Shown one piece after another: positions 1-8,326 of a stretch of DNA of 18,087 nt. Numbering within the stretch: position 1 is the first letter of the stretch; the number at the start of each line of letters is the position of its first letter. The stretch covers positions 1-18,087 of the forward strand of contig JAZUKE010000045.1 of the NCBI GenBank assembly GCA_045643125.1. Reading direction: 5' to 3'. Made by a program: the position numbers and the translations under genes. This DNA is from UBA1206 sp045643125 (lineage in GTDB: Bacteria > Bacillota > Clostridia > Oscillospirales > CAG-382). The notes under the pieces are model-generated. The model did not search any database, was not told where the DNA came from, and saw only the letters and a program-made list of their open reading frames with translations.

Positions 1-693
1 AAATATCTGAAAATATTGTACACCTGTGTCAATCAGGACGGAGAAGAATCGTATAACAAAGTGCTTTTCGACGCGACGGATCAAGGCACGTCCCGCGGAC
101 TTACCTACGTTTCGAACGGCGACGGAACGTGTTACGTTTCCGGCATCGGAAGCTGTACCGATACCCATATTGTCATCCCGACGTTAAGCCCCGACGGCGA
201 CGCGGTTACGGCGATCGGAAGCAGGGCATTTGAAAAACAGGAACAAATAACGAGCGTGGTGATACCGTCGAGCGTTACGAGGATCGAAGAAGGGGCGTTT
301 CTGTACTGCAAATCGCTTGCAAGCGTCACTTTCCCCGAAGGTCCCGAGGCGTCTGTTTATATCGGTATTATCGCTTTCGGCTATTGTCCGTTGGAAACGC
401 TTGTCATTCCCGGCAGCGTCAAATACATCGACAGCGACGCATTCAGCCCCTGCTGCAAAGAGGTAATCCTTCTCGATGGCGTTGAAGAATTGGGAAGTCA
501 TGCGTTTGAAATCAACCCTTCGCTTGAAAAAGTCGTTATTCCGAAAAGCGTCACGCGCGTCGGACAGGATCAGTTTTTCAACTGTCCGAACGTTACGGTA
601 TATTGTGAGGCGGAGTCCAAGCCGTCCGGCTGGAGCGAATACTGGAACATCAGCGGCGTCAATGTCGTGTGGGGAAAGACCCCCGACGACTGA
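1..693 (+). CDS. BspA-like leucine-rich repeat (LRR_5) protein, 5'-partial
   Basis: The frame is open from the first base of the window, so the true start lies upstream; the TTG at 16 is not a convincing start because no ribosome site precedes it. The product carries BspA/LRR_5-type repeats. It begins with a module-entry segment (YVSNGDGTCYVSGIGSC), followed by units of the form 'V(T)xIGxxAFxxxxxLxxVxIPxSVTxI', for example IPSSVTRIEEGAF, IPGSVKYIDSDAF and IPKSVTRVGQDQF, and a module-closing YCEAESKPSGW segment. In this family such repeats form a solenoid on secreted or surface proteins, often linked to adhesion; the role here is unknown. The frame stops at TGA 691-693, but the same frame downstream encodes another LRR unit. 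The protein is therefore either truncated or the gene is decaying. Confidence 0.8.
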   Translation, partial: KYLKILYTCVNQDGEESYNKVLFDATDQGTSRGLTYVSNGDGTCYVSGIGSCTDTHIVIPTLSPDGDAVTAIGSRAFEKQEQITSVVIPSSVTRIEEGAFLYCKSLASVTFPEGPEASVYIGIIAFGYCPLETLVIPGSVKYIDSDAFSPCCKEVILLDGVEELGSHAFEINPSLEKVVIPKSVTRVGQDQFFNCPNVTVYCEAESKPSGWSEYWNISGVNVVWGKTPDD

Positions 694-951
694 AAAAGCA
701 AGATCGTCATTCCGGAGGGAGTAACGAGGATAGGCGACAACGCGTTCTCACATTGCAAAGACCTCCGCAGCGTCACGCTGCCGGCAAGCCTTGAGAAAAT
801 AGGAATCCCGGCGTTCAACGACTGTAACGGTCTTGCCGATGTTTACTACGCCGGAACCGAAGAAGAATGGATTGACATCCTCAAAGAAACGACCGGATTG
901 GCTGAGGAAAATGACGGACTTGCAAACGCAGTAGTACATTTCGGCAAGTAA
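694..951 (+). pseudogene. C-terminal LRR_5 remnant in frame after a TGA stop
   Basis: Reading on in the same frame past TGA 691-693 gives about 85 residues ending at TAA 949-951. They start with KSKIVIPEGVTRIGDNAFSHC, continue with a second repeat (LPASLEKIGIPAFNDC), then show the usual LRR_5 closing segment VYYAGTEEEWIDI and end in VVHFGK. There is no ATG, GTG or usable TTG with a ribosome site near the beginning, so it is unlikely to be translated on its own. The simplest reading is that one longer gene was split by a nonsense change, or that the tail of a neighbouring module was left behind by recombination between repeats. Readthrough cannot be excluded, but I see no supporting hairpin just after the TGA. 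Confidence 0.7.
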
Positions 952-1008
952 TCAAATAAATCGAGAGCAGAAAGCCAATATATACGTTGCGTTTGGAAGA
1001 TAAAAAAG

Positions 1009-1048
1009 CAGATTTCCGAATTATTTGGAAGCGGAAATCTGTTTTTTT
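1009..1048. terminator. Bidirectional intrinsic terminator between convergent genes
   Basis: CAGATTTCCG (1009-1018) pairs perfectly with CGGAAATCTG (1032-1041) across a 13-nt loop, and is followed by seven T on the plus strand (1042-1048). Six A at 1002-1007 just before the stem give a T tract on the minus strand too. It sits between the convergent ends at 951 (plus) and 1165 (minus), so it can serve both. Confidence 0.9.
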
Positions 1049-1134
1049 GATGTTATTGTTTTTTCAGTTTTGCGAAAACCGGACGTAAATCAGTCTGCAA
1101 ACTGCTTATATTGACCATATTATTTTACCCACCT

Positions 1135-1168
1135 TTCTGAAAACTGAAAACTCAACTCTCACTCTCAA
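1135..1168. repeat. Short-word repeat tract at a gene 3' end
   Basis: The motif TTCTGAAAACTGAAAACT (1135-1152) is followed by CAACTCTCACTCTCAACTC, a low-complexity tract that runs into the stop codon of the minus-strand gene. The same 18-mer occurs exactly at 3226-3243. Tracts of the same style (tandem words of 6-8 nt) occur at 16187-16216 and 17832-17866. Confidence 0.6.
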
Positions 1169-3084
1169 CTCTTTTTTTTCTTTTTTACGATGATGATCGC
1201 CACCACGCCGCCGACGGCGACAACGGCAACGGCCGCAACGATCCACCACGAGCCATCGGAGAGCACGGAACCAATTACAGCGCGGTATACATCATCTCTT
1301 TCGCCGTATCTCTCGTACAAATACAGACTTGACTTTTGTTCAAACGTCAGTTTTAAACTGACCGGTTCCTTTTTGTCGGAGTTGGTATAAAGTACCAGGC
1401 AGCTGTAATCGCTTGCGCTTAAACCGCCTACTAAAATGTCAATTTTGTTTTCAGAGTATGTGGATCGGACATCCGGGATGCATATCATCGGGTTATTATT
1501 TGCAATAGCGCCTGTAGTCCTGCCGTCATACTTAAGGAGTGTAACAAAATACAAACTGGTATTCGCGGATGCGGTGAATGAATCTGATTCTATAAGATAA
1601 GTTCCGGCCACCGAAGGTTTAAGATAGATTTTAGTGATCCCGCCGCTGAAGAATGATATTTGTTTTGTTTCATTGGGCTCAAAATCGACATAGAGGACAG
1701 AACTGGCACTCATAATGTTTACATCGACGTACATAATATACGGGTTGGTTACAACGAAATGGTAGGTTTCTCCGGCAATCAGATCGAATCCCTCTTGACC
1801 GGTCCAGCTTGAACGCAGTTTTTCGTCATTGCCGAGAAACGCAAACGTCGGATTGAGCACACCGTTTCCGGCGTTCATTGCCGAAATGAAATAAGTGGCG
1901 GTTTCTTTCGGGGTGAAATAAATATGACCGCCGCCATCATTGTCTGCCACGATGCGGTGTGTGCCTTCACCGGATGCCGCATAGTCTGTCGTGGGGAGTA
2001 ACCGGACGATATCCACTTCATAAAACTGGTACAAAATATCTCCTCCTTCAAACGAAAGACAATACGTTTCACCGGCCTCCAGTGTTGCCGTAAAGTCGTA
2101 GAGATCGGATGCATAGTACATGTTATCGTACTTTTCACCGGTGACATGGTTGTACGCCGCAACATCCAGCCCGTTATGATCGGTAAATGAGACTCCTATT
2201 GATGGAGCCGGAAGGCTAATACTGTCGGGTTCTTTAGGAGCAATATGGAAAGAGTATGCCGTTTTGGTTTTCGGTGTAAAATAGAGTTTTGCATTATTAT
2301 AGGCAGATGAGATTATCTCGTAGTTTCCGGGCTCCGAAATATCCATTACGGTACCGACCAGCTGTGTGATCACGAGATCAACAGGCAATTGTATGGAAGA
2401 CTGTAGTACAAAACAATAGGTTTTTCCCGCTTCCAGGTTTGTTATAACCCGGAAACCTTCTCCGGTAGAATGATCTTGCATATAATAATAGGCTATATTC
2501 CAATCATTTTCATCGTACAGACCTTCTATATAAGCCCAAATATTTAAGCCGGAAATGACCTGAAGGCTGTATTGTCCGTCATTTGACGGGGTAAAGTAGA
2601 GGTGAGTCTGCGTCATGAGGTTCCCCAGCACGGCCTCATACGTTCCGGTGGAATCGAGATACAGATTCTCATCAACTTTTGCCTTTTCGATACAGACGGC
2701 AAAGGTTTTGGGAGAAATGTCCTCCTCTTCCTTTTCGATTTCAAGGCGGTATGTAGTACCTGCCGTAAGTTTCCTGACAAAGTGTACGTCTCCGTCTTTA
2801 CCCAGTGTCCGATATCCGCCGTCTTCAAAGTTGTCATCGGCATCAAATAAATTGAAATAGACGTGTAATTCCGTCCGTGCCGAAGATTTAAATACGTAAT
2901 ACGCGTCTTCGGACGGCGTAAACAGAAGGATCGTAGGTTCTTCTCCGCTGACCGTAACAACGCATGGTTCGGCATCCGTAATAGTTTGTGCGGTTGTGTT
3001 CATGTCTTCTGCCAATGCGGCAAAGGACAGGGAAAGAATGCATACCATCAGCATCAATCCAAAGAAAATCAGTCTTTTTTTCAT
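1165..3084 (-). CDS. Secreted, C-terminally membrane-anchored protein with five PPC-like repeats
   Basis: 639 aa. It has a clear Sec signal peptide (MKKRLIFFGLMLMV... ending near AALAE, residues 1-25), a long extracytoplasmic region, a C-terminal transmembrane helix (about 612-633) and a KKKKKS stop-transfer tail. There is no LPXTG motif. The body contains about five repeats of roughly 100 residues, each opening with a strand like 'xxYFTPSxxxxYxF' (near residues 53, 161, 267, 387 and 485). Four of them also carry an 'AGxTY' turn (near 108, 219, 338 and 438). This resembles the bacterial pre-peptidase C-terminal (PPC)/jelly-roll beta domains of secreted proteins. No catalytic motif is visible, so a binding or surface-structural role is inferred. 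The start is supported by TTAGGAG 9 nt before the ATG. It appears to be transcribed alone. Confidence 0.85.
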   Translation of the reverse strand: MKKRLIFFGLMLMVCILSLSFAALAEDMNTTAQTITDAEPCVVTVSGEEPTILLFTPSEDAYYVFKSSARTELHVYFNLFDADDNFEDGGYRTLGKDGDVHFVRKLTAGTTYRLEIEKEEEDISPKTFAVCIEKAKVDENLYLDSTGTYEAVLGNLMTQTHLYFTPSNDGQYSLQVISGLNIWAYIEGLYDENDWNIAYYYMQDHSTGEGFRVITNLEAGKTYCFVLQSSIQLPVDLVITQLVGTVMDISEPGNYEIISSAYNNAKLYFTPKTKTAYSFHIAPKEPDSISLPAPSIGVSFTDHNGLDVAAYNHVTGEKYDNMYYASDLYDFTATLEAGETYCLSFEGGDILYQFYEVDIVRLLPTTDYAASGEGTHRIVADNDGGGHIYFTPKETATYFISAMNAGNGVLNPTFAFLGNDEKLRSSWTGQEGFDLIAGETYHFVVTNPYIMYVDVNIMSASSVLYVDFEPNETKQISFFSGGITKIYLKPSVAGTYLIESDSFTASANTSLYFVTLLKYDGRTTGAIANNNPMICIPDVRSTYSENKIDILVGGLSASDYSCLVLYTNSDKKEPVSLKLTFEQKSSLYLYERYGERDDVYRAVIGSVLSDGSWWIVAAVAVVAVGGVVAIIIVKKKKKS

Positions 3085-3354
3085 TTTTTTATTCTCCTAA
3101 TTGTAAATTTTTTCAAGAATAAATTGAAACGCATAGTTTTTTTGTTTTTTTACCTTTATGCGCACGGGATCGTCTCGTTTCAATTCACCCCGTCCGCGAA
3201 GTGCGCGGAATCTTCTTGTTACGACTTCTGAAAACTGAAAACTTCTTCATCCGCGAATGCGCGCAAAATCTTCTCTTTTTGACCTGATTCCGCATTCCGC
3301 ATTCGGAGTTGGCGTAGCCTTAATTCCATTTTCAACTTTTAACTCTCTCACTCC
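3085..3354. other. Intergenic region with inverted repeat, direct repeats and a weak promoter candidate
   Basis: No gene is visible. AATTGAAACG (3122-3131) is inverted at 3176-3185, with a nested CGCATA/TATGCG pair (3130-3135, 3157-3162). On the minus strand TTGAAA (from the 3176-3185 arm) with a 17-nt spacer and CATAAA is a weak promoter candidate for the gene at 1165-3084. Two related copies of TCCGCGAA(G)TGCGCG...ATCTTCT lie at 3193-3217 and 3250-3274, and TTCTGAAAACTGAAAACT sits between them. No convincing terminator for the operon ending at 3355 is seen. Confidence 0.45.
3226..3243. repeat. Second exact copy of an 18-nt intergenic repeat
   Basis: TTCTGAAAACTGAAAACT is identical to 1135-1152. 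Both lie downstream of the 3' end of a minus-strand gene or operon. Confidence 0.6.
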
Positions 3355-4101
3355 TCACTTCTCGCCGTACTCCGTATTGCAGCTCACCCTGATCTCCAGC
3401 GCGTAATCTTCTGCGTCGGGTTCGGGAGAGCCGGGGACGTACGGCGGGGTATCGTAGATCTTAAGAGTGAACGATATCTTCATACCCGTGATGACATCGT
3501 TTTCGACCGTGTAGATGATCTCGGCGTCAGTGACCTTCGTCATATCGTAACGCGGCTTGTATATGCTCGCAAGATCGAAAATATCGTTGCCGATAAGCGG
3601 GAACAGCACGTCGGAAGCGTCTTTCAGCGTAATTTTGCAGCCGCTGCCTGCGCCCGTCGTCAGCTTTTCGGAAGAAGAAATGTACTTGTCGTCGGGGACG
3701 AACGGTTTTGCATAGATTATCGAGGAGAAAAGCTCTTCTTCCGTCATTTCGCTTTTCACTTCCGTGCCGGAAACGACGTTCGTCATAACGCCGTTTTCCC
3801 AGACGGAGGTAATGTCTGCGGTGCTGCCGAGCGAGACCTGCGACATTTTCACGTCGAGCCTTCTGCCGTTTTCGCCAATACCGACGTTGTAGCTGCCCTG
3901 CGCGAAAAGCAGGGTGTATTCAAGCCCGTCTGCCTGCATATTCAGACAAAAATCAGCCGAATATGCGTCTTTTCCGCTCCAAGCCTTTGCAGAAGAACGA
4001 AGAAGCGATAACGCTTCTTCGTCATTTTTATTTCCGCTGCACGAGCAAAGGCAGAAAAAGCACGAAATAACGGCAAGCAGCAAAAGCGCAGCCCGTTTCA
4101 T
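3355..4101 (-). CDS. Small lipoprotein, last gene of the eight-gene operon
   Basis: 248 aa. It has a lipoprotein signal peptide (MKRAALLLLAVISCFFCLCSC) with a plausible lipobox LCS-C at about residues 18-21, followed by a Ser/Gly/Asn linker. The mature part is rich in beta-type sequence (for example YSADFCLNMQADGLEYTLLFAQGSYN), resembling the LolA/LppX-like fold class of small lipoproteins only in general style; I do not recognise the family. Its ATG overlaps the TGA of the upstream DUF4340 gene by four bases (ATGA, 4098-4101), so translation is probably coupled. Together with its place at the end of the ABC cluster, this suggests it works with that complex on the outer face of the membrane. 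That role is inferred. Confidence 0.8.
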   Translation of the reverse strand: MKRAALLLLAVISCFFCLCSCSGNKNDEEALSLLRSSAKAWSGKDAYSADFCLNMQADGLEYTLLFAQGSYNVGIGENGRRLDVKMSQVSLGSTADITSVWENGVMTNVVSGTEVKSEMTEEELFSSIIYAKPFVPDDKYISSSEKLTTGAGSGCKITLKDASDVLFPLIGNDIFDLASIYKPRYDMTKVTDAEIIYTVENDVITGMKISFTLKIYDTPPYVPGSPEPDAEDYALEIRVSCNTEYGEK

Positions 4102-6728
4102 CGGGGAACGTCCTCGCCGTTGATGAGCTTGATGACGTTTGACATCACCGTTGAAACGTCGGAGTAGAGGACGTAGAATTCGGAATCCTGACCGTTGGTG
4201 CAGTAGATGACCTTGGTGGAGGAAACACGATAGAACGTGATCTCGGTATCTTTAAGCTCGGAGTGCATTCTGAATGTGAACAGCTTGTTTTCTTCGGAAA
4301 TATCGCCTTCTTTAGGCGTATAGAGACCGGCTCTCGAACAGTTGAGGACGGAAACGTAAACGTAACGGAAGTTGTTGGTGTCAACGTAACCGCCGTTGTA
4401 CGCCACGGTATCCATCTTGCCGTTGTTGTCGGTGTCCTGCAGATCGAACAGATAATCGTTGCCGCCGAAGGACATTTCGATGGTGTCGATCTTGTCGATA
4501 TACATCGAGAAGCAGGCGCGTTCGAGCAGGTCGGTGGGAGCCCAGCTGAGATAATACGCGGTATCGTAGTTTATCTTTGCGATGATGTTTGTGGAAACCG
4601 TCTGCGTTATGCCCTGGTCGTCGGTGTAGCGGATCACCGCGTAGGCGTAATAGCAGTTGTTTTCGGTGTCGAGCGCCGACGTGTAGATGTACGAACGGTA
4701 AATATCGTACTCAAAACTTATCGTTATCGCCGGAGTGAGAAGCCCGTACTTTTCAAGCAGGGCATCGAGGTCTTCGGAGGTGAAGCTTTCGTCGCCGTTG
4801 TGGTAGATGTTGTATTCCACGACCTCATCGCCGGTGAGCGTTGCCACGCCGTAGATGATGTCGGAGAACGCCGAGGTATCGGGGGATGCGTAGTTATAAC
4901 CGTAGGGAATGAACGAATCGGGAGAAAGTATCTTCCATACGCCGCTTACCGACTCGTTGGGGATCGCGTCCTTGCCGTCGGCGAACGCCGTCACCTCGTC
5001 GATGACGAGATAACTGCCTTTCACCGCATTGATCGACAGCTTGATCCTCTTGACCTGTTTTTCAAACTTGAAATTCACGGTGTAATACTTGTAGGACTTG
5101 TCGCCCTGGTCGAAGCTGTCGAGCGACGCGACCTGCACCCATTTGGCGTTGTCGTCGCCCTCGATATCGGAATCGTAAACGTAAACGGTTATCGAGTTCG
5201 GAAGTTCGGCTTTCTTTTCGCTGTCGCGGACAAGTCCGAGCTTGACTGCGTATTCGTTCGTTGCGACGGCGTAGTTGGTGGGCTGAAGCTCGATCTCGAT
5301 ATTGTTGTTGTCCTTCGGAGTGAAGCCCGCAAAGGTCTCGTCCTTCGTCCAGTCCGAATACGTGCCGGTGAATTTCGTCTTGTTGTGGAGGATCTCGGGA
5401 ACGGTCTGATTGGAATTGAAATTGGTAAAGTTGCTCGACATTCTTATATCGGTCTTTTTGCCGACATAAACGCTGGTGTCGCTGTCGGTGTAGTACATAA
5501 GAAGGTCGGAAATGTTGTAGATATCGTTCGTATTGCCTATCGTGTAGCCGAGGTTTGCGGTGAGGAACTTGGTCACGGGCTGCAGAACGTCGTTGGAATA
5601 CGAGCCGTCAAGCACATAGATGAACGGCTTGCTGTAATATTTTGCGTAATATCCGCCTCCGCTCGGAAGCTCGTCGCCGATAAGTATTTTGTGGTACTTT
5701 TCGTCAACGGTGTTGATGACTATCGTTGCATTGCTTCCTTCTTCGCCTGCCAGACCGTAGTCTTCAAGCGATTTCGCGTCGGTCACCTTGCCCATACTGA
5801 GCATATAGGTGCAGTTGACTATGAGGGAGGAGAAAAGCTCCTGGTCGAAATTGCAAAGCTCCGCGTTTTCAAAAACGTACGAGCCGCTCGGCGTACGGTA
5901 GACCTTGAAGCTTCCGTTTTTGTTGGTAACGGTGAGGTCTTCAATGTCCGAACGGGTGATGTTGGGGTAAACGAACGGACGGTTTGTGCCGCTTACGGTG
6001 TCGCCGTCGAGGTCGTATCCGGGGAGCGCCCAGAGCGAGAAATCTTCGGCTTTGCCCAGGTCGGTTTTGCTTGTCACTTCAAGGATCGCGCTGCCGTAGA
6101 GGCGTTCGCCGTTGAAAGCGTACCTTGCGCCGGTTTCGAGCTTTTCAAAGAATTCTTCTTCGGTAAACGTCTTCGACGCGCTGCCGCTCTTTACGGTGCA
6201 GTAATCGCCGCCGTTTTCGTAAACGACGCTGACGTGTTCAAACTGATGGTCGAACGACACCGCGAACGCCGAAACGTATTTGCCGTAATCGTCGGCTTTC
6301 ATCGCCGCTTCGCTGTCGCGGAAGCAGATCTGAACGTCCTTATCGACTTTGCCGATTATTTCAAGGCAGTTATCGGAGATCTTGTAGTCGTTTGAGGTGT
6401 CTATTCCGCCGTTTGCGTTTCTTTTGAAGACGAAGAAATACAGGCAGAACAGCACGATCGCCGCGCCGAACACACAGCCGAGCGTGATGAGGCTGCGTTT
6501 CATCCCGGAGGACATAGACTTCGCTTTTACGTCGCTTGCTTTGTCGAACGACGCGAGATATTCGTCATCGTCATCGTCGTCGCTTCCTTCAAGTTCTTTC
6601 AGCGAGTCGCCCTCGAAATACTGCTTTTCAAAGTATTCCTGCTCTTTTTTCTCTTCCGTAACGGGAGAAGCTTCGGTTTCGTCGCCGCCTTCCGGAAGAT
6701 TTGTTTTGTTTTCGTTATTTTCGTTCAT
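4098..6728 (-). CDS. DUF4340-type membrane-anchored protein of a Gld-like ABC cluster
   Basis: 876 aa. The ATG at 6728 was chosen because GGAG lies 6 nt before it; the frame is open to 6806, but that would overlap the upstream gene and has no ribosome site. The N-terminal 75 residues are cytoplasmic and acidic, with a run of seven Asp after EGSD. One transmembrane helix follows (about 79-101), then a large extracytoplasmic part. It contains DUF4340-like sequence, including 'SDIEDLTVTNKNGSFKVYR', 'FSSLIVNCTYMLSMGKVTDA', 'SLEDYGL' and 'GDELPSGGGYYAKY' (about residues 260-370). A later segment (WVQVASLDSFDQGDKSY...VKRIKLSINA) resembles a discoidin-like beta domain. DUF4340 proteins commonly lie beside GldF/GldG-type ABC genes, as here; the molecular role is not established. 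It is 46 nt after the GldG-like gene. Confidence 0.85.
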   Translation of the reverse strand: MNENNENKTNLPEGGDETEASPVTEEKKEQEYFEKQYFEGDSLKELEGSDDDDDDEYLASFDKASDVKAKSMSSGMKRSLITLGCVFGAAIVLFCLYFFVFKRNANGGIDTSNDYKISDNCLEIIGKVDKDVQICFRDSEAAMKADDYGKYVSAFAVSFDHQFEHVSVVYENGGDYCTVKSGSASKTFTEEEFFEKLETGARYAFNGERLYGSAILEVTSKTDLGKAEDFSLWALPGYDLDGDTVSGTNRPFVYPNITRSDIEDLTVTNKNGSFKVYRTPSGSYVFENAELCNFDQELFSSLIVNCTYMLSMGKVTDAKSLEDYGLAGEEGSNATIVINTVDEKYHKILIGDELPSGGGYYAKYYSKPFIYVLDGSYSNDVLQPVTKFLTANLGYTIGNTNDIYNISDLLMYYTDSDTSVYVGKKTDIRMSSNFTNFNSNQTVPEILHNKTKFTGTYSDWTKDETFAGFTPKDNNNIEIELQPTNYAVATNEYAVKLGLVRDSEKKAELPNSITVYVYDSDIEGDDNAKWVQVASLDSFDQGDKSYKYYTVNFKFEKQVKRIKLSINAVKGSYLVIDEVTAFADGKDAIPNESVSGVWKILSPDSFIPYGYNYASPDTSAFSDIIYGVATLTGDEVVEYNIYHNGDESFTSEDLDALLEKYGLLTPAITISFEYDIYRSYIYTSALDTENNCYYAYAVIRYTDDQGITQTVSTNIIAKINYDTAYYLSWAPTDLLERACFSMYIDKIDTIEMSFGGNDYLFDLQDTDNNGKMDTVAYNGGYVDTNNFRYVYVSVLNCSRAGLYTPKEGDISEENKLFTFRMHSELKDTEITFYRVSSTKVIYCTNGQDSEFYVLYSDVSTVMSNVIKLINGEDVPR

Positions 6729-6738
6729 TGTTATCTCC
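6729..6738 (-). promoter_or_regulatory. Ribosome site deciding the start of the DUF4340 gene
   Basis: On the minus strand GGAG (6735-6738) then ATAACA precedes the ATG at 6728. The longer frame starting at 6806 lacks any such site and would run into the end of the upstream gene (stop at 6775). Confidence 0.75.
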
Positions 6739-6774
6739 GTATGATTGTTAATGTCACACTCGAAATCTTTTTTC

Positions 6775-8313
6775 TTACAGGTGACGTCTCTTGAAGAACA
6801 CCGCAATGCCGATGATGACGATTATCGCGGGGAGAGCGCAGGTTATGACTATCATAAGCGTTTTTGCCGTTCCGCTTTCAAGGGTGAGCGCGTTATCGGC
6901 GAGCTTCTTGATGTCGATATCGAGCGCGACGCGGTCTGTTGCCATCGCACGGGTGGCGGCGTACATAACGTCTTCGTTGCCGTAAGCGTTGTTCAGGTAC
7001 TTGCTGCCCGCAAATTCGGTCGAACCGAGGAGCAGGACGTACTGATACTTGTTGGCATTGTAGTTGAAATCGTCGTTTGCGTATTCGTGAACGGTCGAGA
7101 TGACGGCGATGGGGTACGAGCCTTTTTTGTCGGTGATAAGCTCGCCGTCTTCCTTATAAGTGGATACCGCGGTCTTTGACGAATACATCGCAGCGCCGAC
7201 ATATTTCTTTCTGTTGCCGAGAGTGTCGGCGGTAAGCTCGACGCAGTTCGGGAAGATGGTCTTGATGTTCTTGTTTCTTGCTTCTCCGATAAGTGCGCCG
7301 GAAATGCTCGTGTCCGTATCGTCGGAATAAACGGCGACGATATCTTCAAAATTGCTGCCCTGGAGAGACGCGGTCTCGTCGGTTATCTTGTGGTTGGGAA
7401 CGTAGTTGAGTCCCCATTCCTCACCGAGATAGTCGCGCAGGTTGGGAAGATCGGGAGTGTCGGCGTTCACGAGAACGATAAGGGAATTGTACGTTTCCTT
7501 TTCGGACATAAAATCGGAAAGCTTTTCGATGTGAGCGTAGGTGAAATCGTTGGTGGGGGCGGAAATGACGATTATCTTCACGTCGTCGGGGATATCTTTT
7601 TCAAGGTCAAGCTCAACGCAGTTGAGGGTGGAGAGCGTGAAGATCTCTTCGAGAGCGGACGAGTGGCTTTCGCCGTGATTGACGGTGAATCCGACTGTGA
7701 TGTTCTCGGCGGCGACGCACTGTATTATCGCGGCGGTGAACTTGTTTTCAGCCTGGAAAGCGTAAAGGGCGCCGGTCTCGCTGTCGGTCTTGTAGAAAGC
7801 GTCAAAGCCGAGTACGCGGTAGTATTCGGTGTTCGCGGAGTTCTGAACGATGATGTTCTTCCACGAAATGGTTTCAAGACGAGCCTGCTGTTTGAGCCGG
7901 TTGGCTTCGGCGGGATCGCTCGTTATATCGACGTATCTGACGGTGACTTTGCCTTTGCCGTCGCTGCCGTCGTAGAGCTTGACGTACTCTTCTGCTATAT
8001 CGCGGACGGAGGAATAGTATTTGTCGGCGTCCGTCCTCATAGCGTCGTAGTATTCAAAAAGGTCCTTGGACGCGCAGAACGTGATGGTGATATCAAAGGA
8101 AGTGTATTTTTCGCCGAGTGCTATGCGGAGCGCTTCGTCGGTCTGATCGCTCAGCGAATACATATTGTTTTCGGTAAGGTCAAAACGCCAGTCGTATTTG
8201 TTGCCGAAGAAGGTGACTAAAAGGTTGAGCGCAATGACGAGCGCGATGAAAGCGCATATAAACGCAACGGCAAAAGAGCCGTATTTGAATTTTTTTGATT
8301 TGAAAACAGACAT
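6775..8313 (-). CDS. GldG-like ABC transporter auxiliary protein
   Basis: 512 aa. An N-terminal transmembrane helix (about 13-34) is followed directly by the family hallmark 'WRFDLTENNMYSLSDQT' (about 42-58). An extracytoplasmic domain follows with alternating beta-alpha sequence like the ABC_transp_aux/GldG family (for example ITVGFTVNHGESHSSALEEI and VKIIVISAPTNDFTYAHIEKL). A C-terminal helix (about 486-506) ends in FFKRRHL. In Bacteroidetes, GldG works with GldF and GldA, an ABC system needed for gliding; related clusters in Firmicutes have no settled function. Start ATG 8313 has AAGGAGG 8 nt upstream, overlapping the stop of the permease gene (13-nt gap), so translation is likely coupled. 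Confidence 0.88.
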   Translation of the reverse strand: MSVFKSKKFKYGSFAVAFICAFIALVIALNLLVTFFGNKYDWRFDLTENNMYSLSDQTDEALRIALGEKYTSFDITITFCASKDLFEYYDAMRTDADKYYSSVRDIAEEYVKLYDGSDGKGKVTVRYVDITSDPAEANRLKQQARLETISWKNIIVQNSANTEYYRVLGFDAFYKTDSETGALYAFQAENKFTAAIIQCVAAENITVGFTVNHGESHSSALEEIFTLSTLNCVELDLEKDIPDDVKIIVISAPTNDFTYAHIEKLSDFMSEKETYNSLIVLVNADTPDLPNLRDYLGEEWGLNYVPNHKITDETASLQGSNFEDIVAVYSDDTDTSISGALIGEARNKNIKTIFPNCVELTADTLGNRKKYVGAAMYSSKTAVSTYKEDGELITDKKGSYPIAVISTVHEYANDDFNYNANKYQYVLLLGSTEFAGSKYLNNAYGNEDVMYAATRAMATDRVALDIDIKKLADNALTLESGTAKTLMIVITCALPAIIVIIGIAVFFKRRHL

Positions 8314-8326
8314 TTCGGTTTCCTCC

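Noticed and set aside
691..693. Selenocysteine codon
   Set aside because: No stem-loop follows the TGA, no selenoprotein family matches an LRR joint, and TGA lies between modules.
4263..6395. A 710-codon open frame on the plus strand opposite the DUF4340 gene
   Set aside because: It is an antisense shadow: composition is Val/Gly/Arg-rich without domains, has no ribosome site, and the minus-strand gene has recognisable domains, a TM helix and coupled neighbours.
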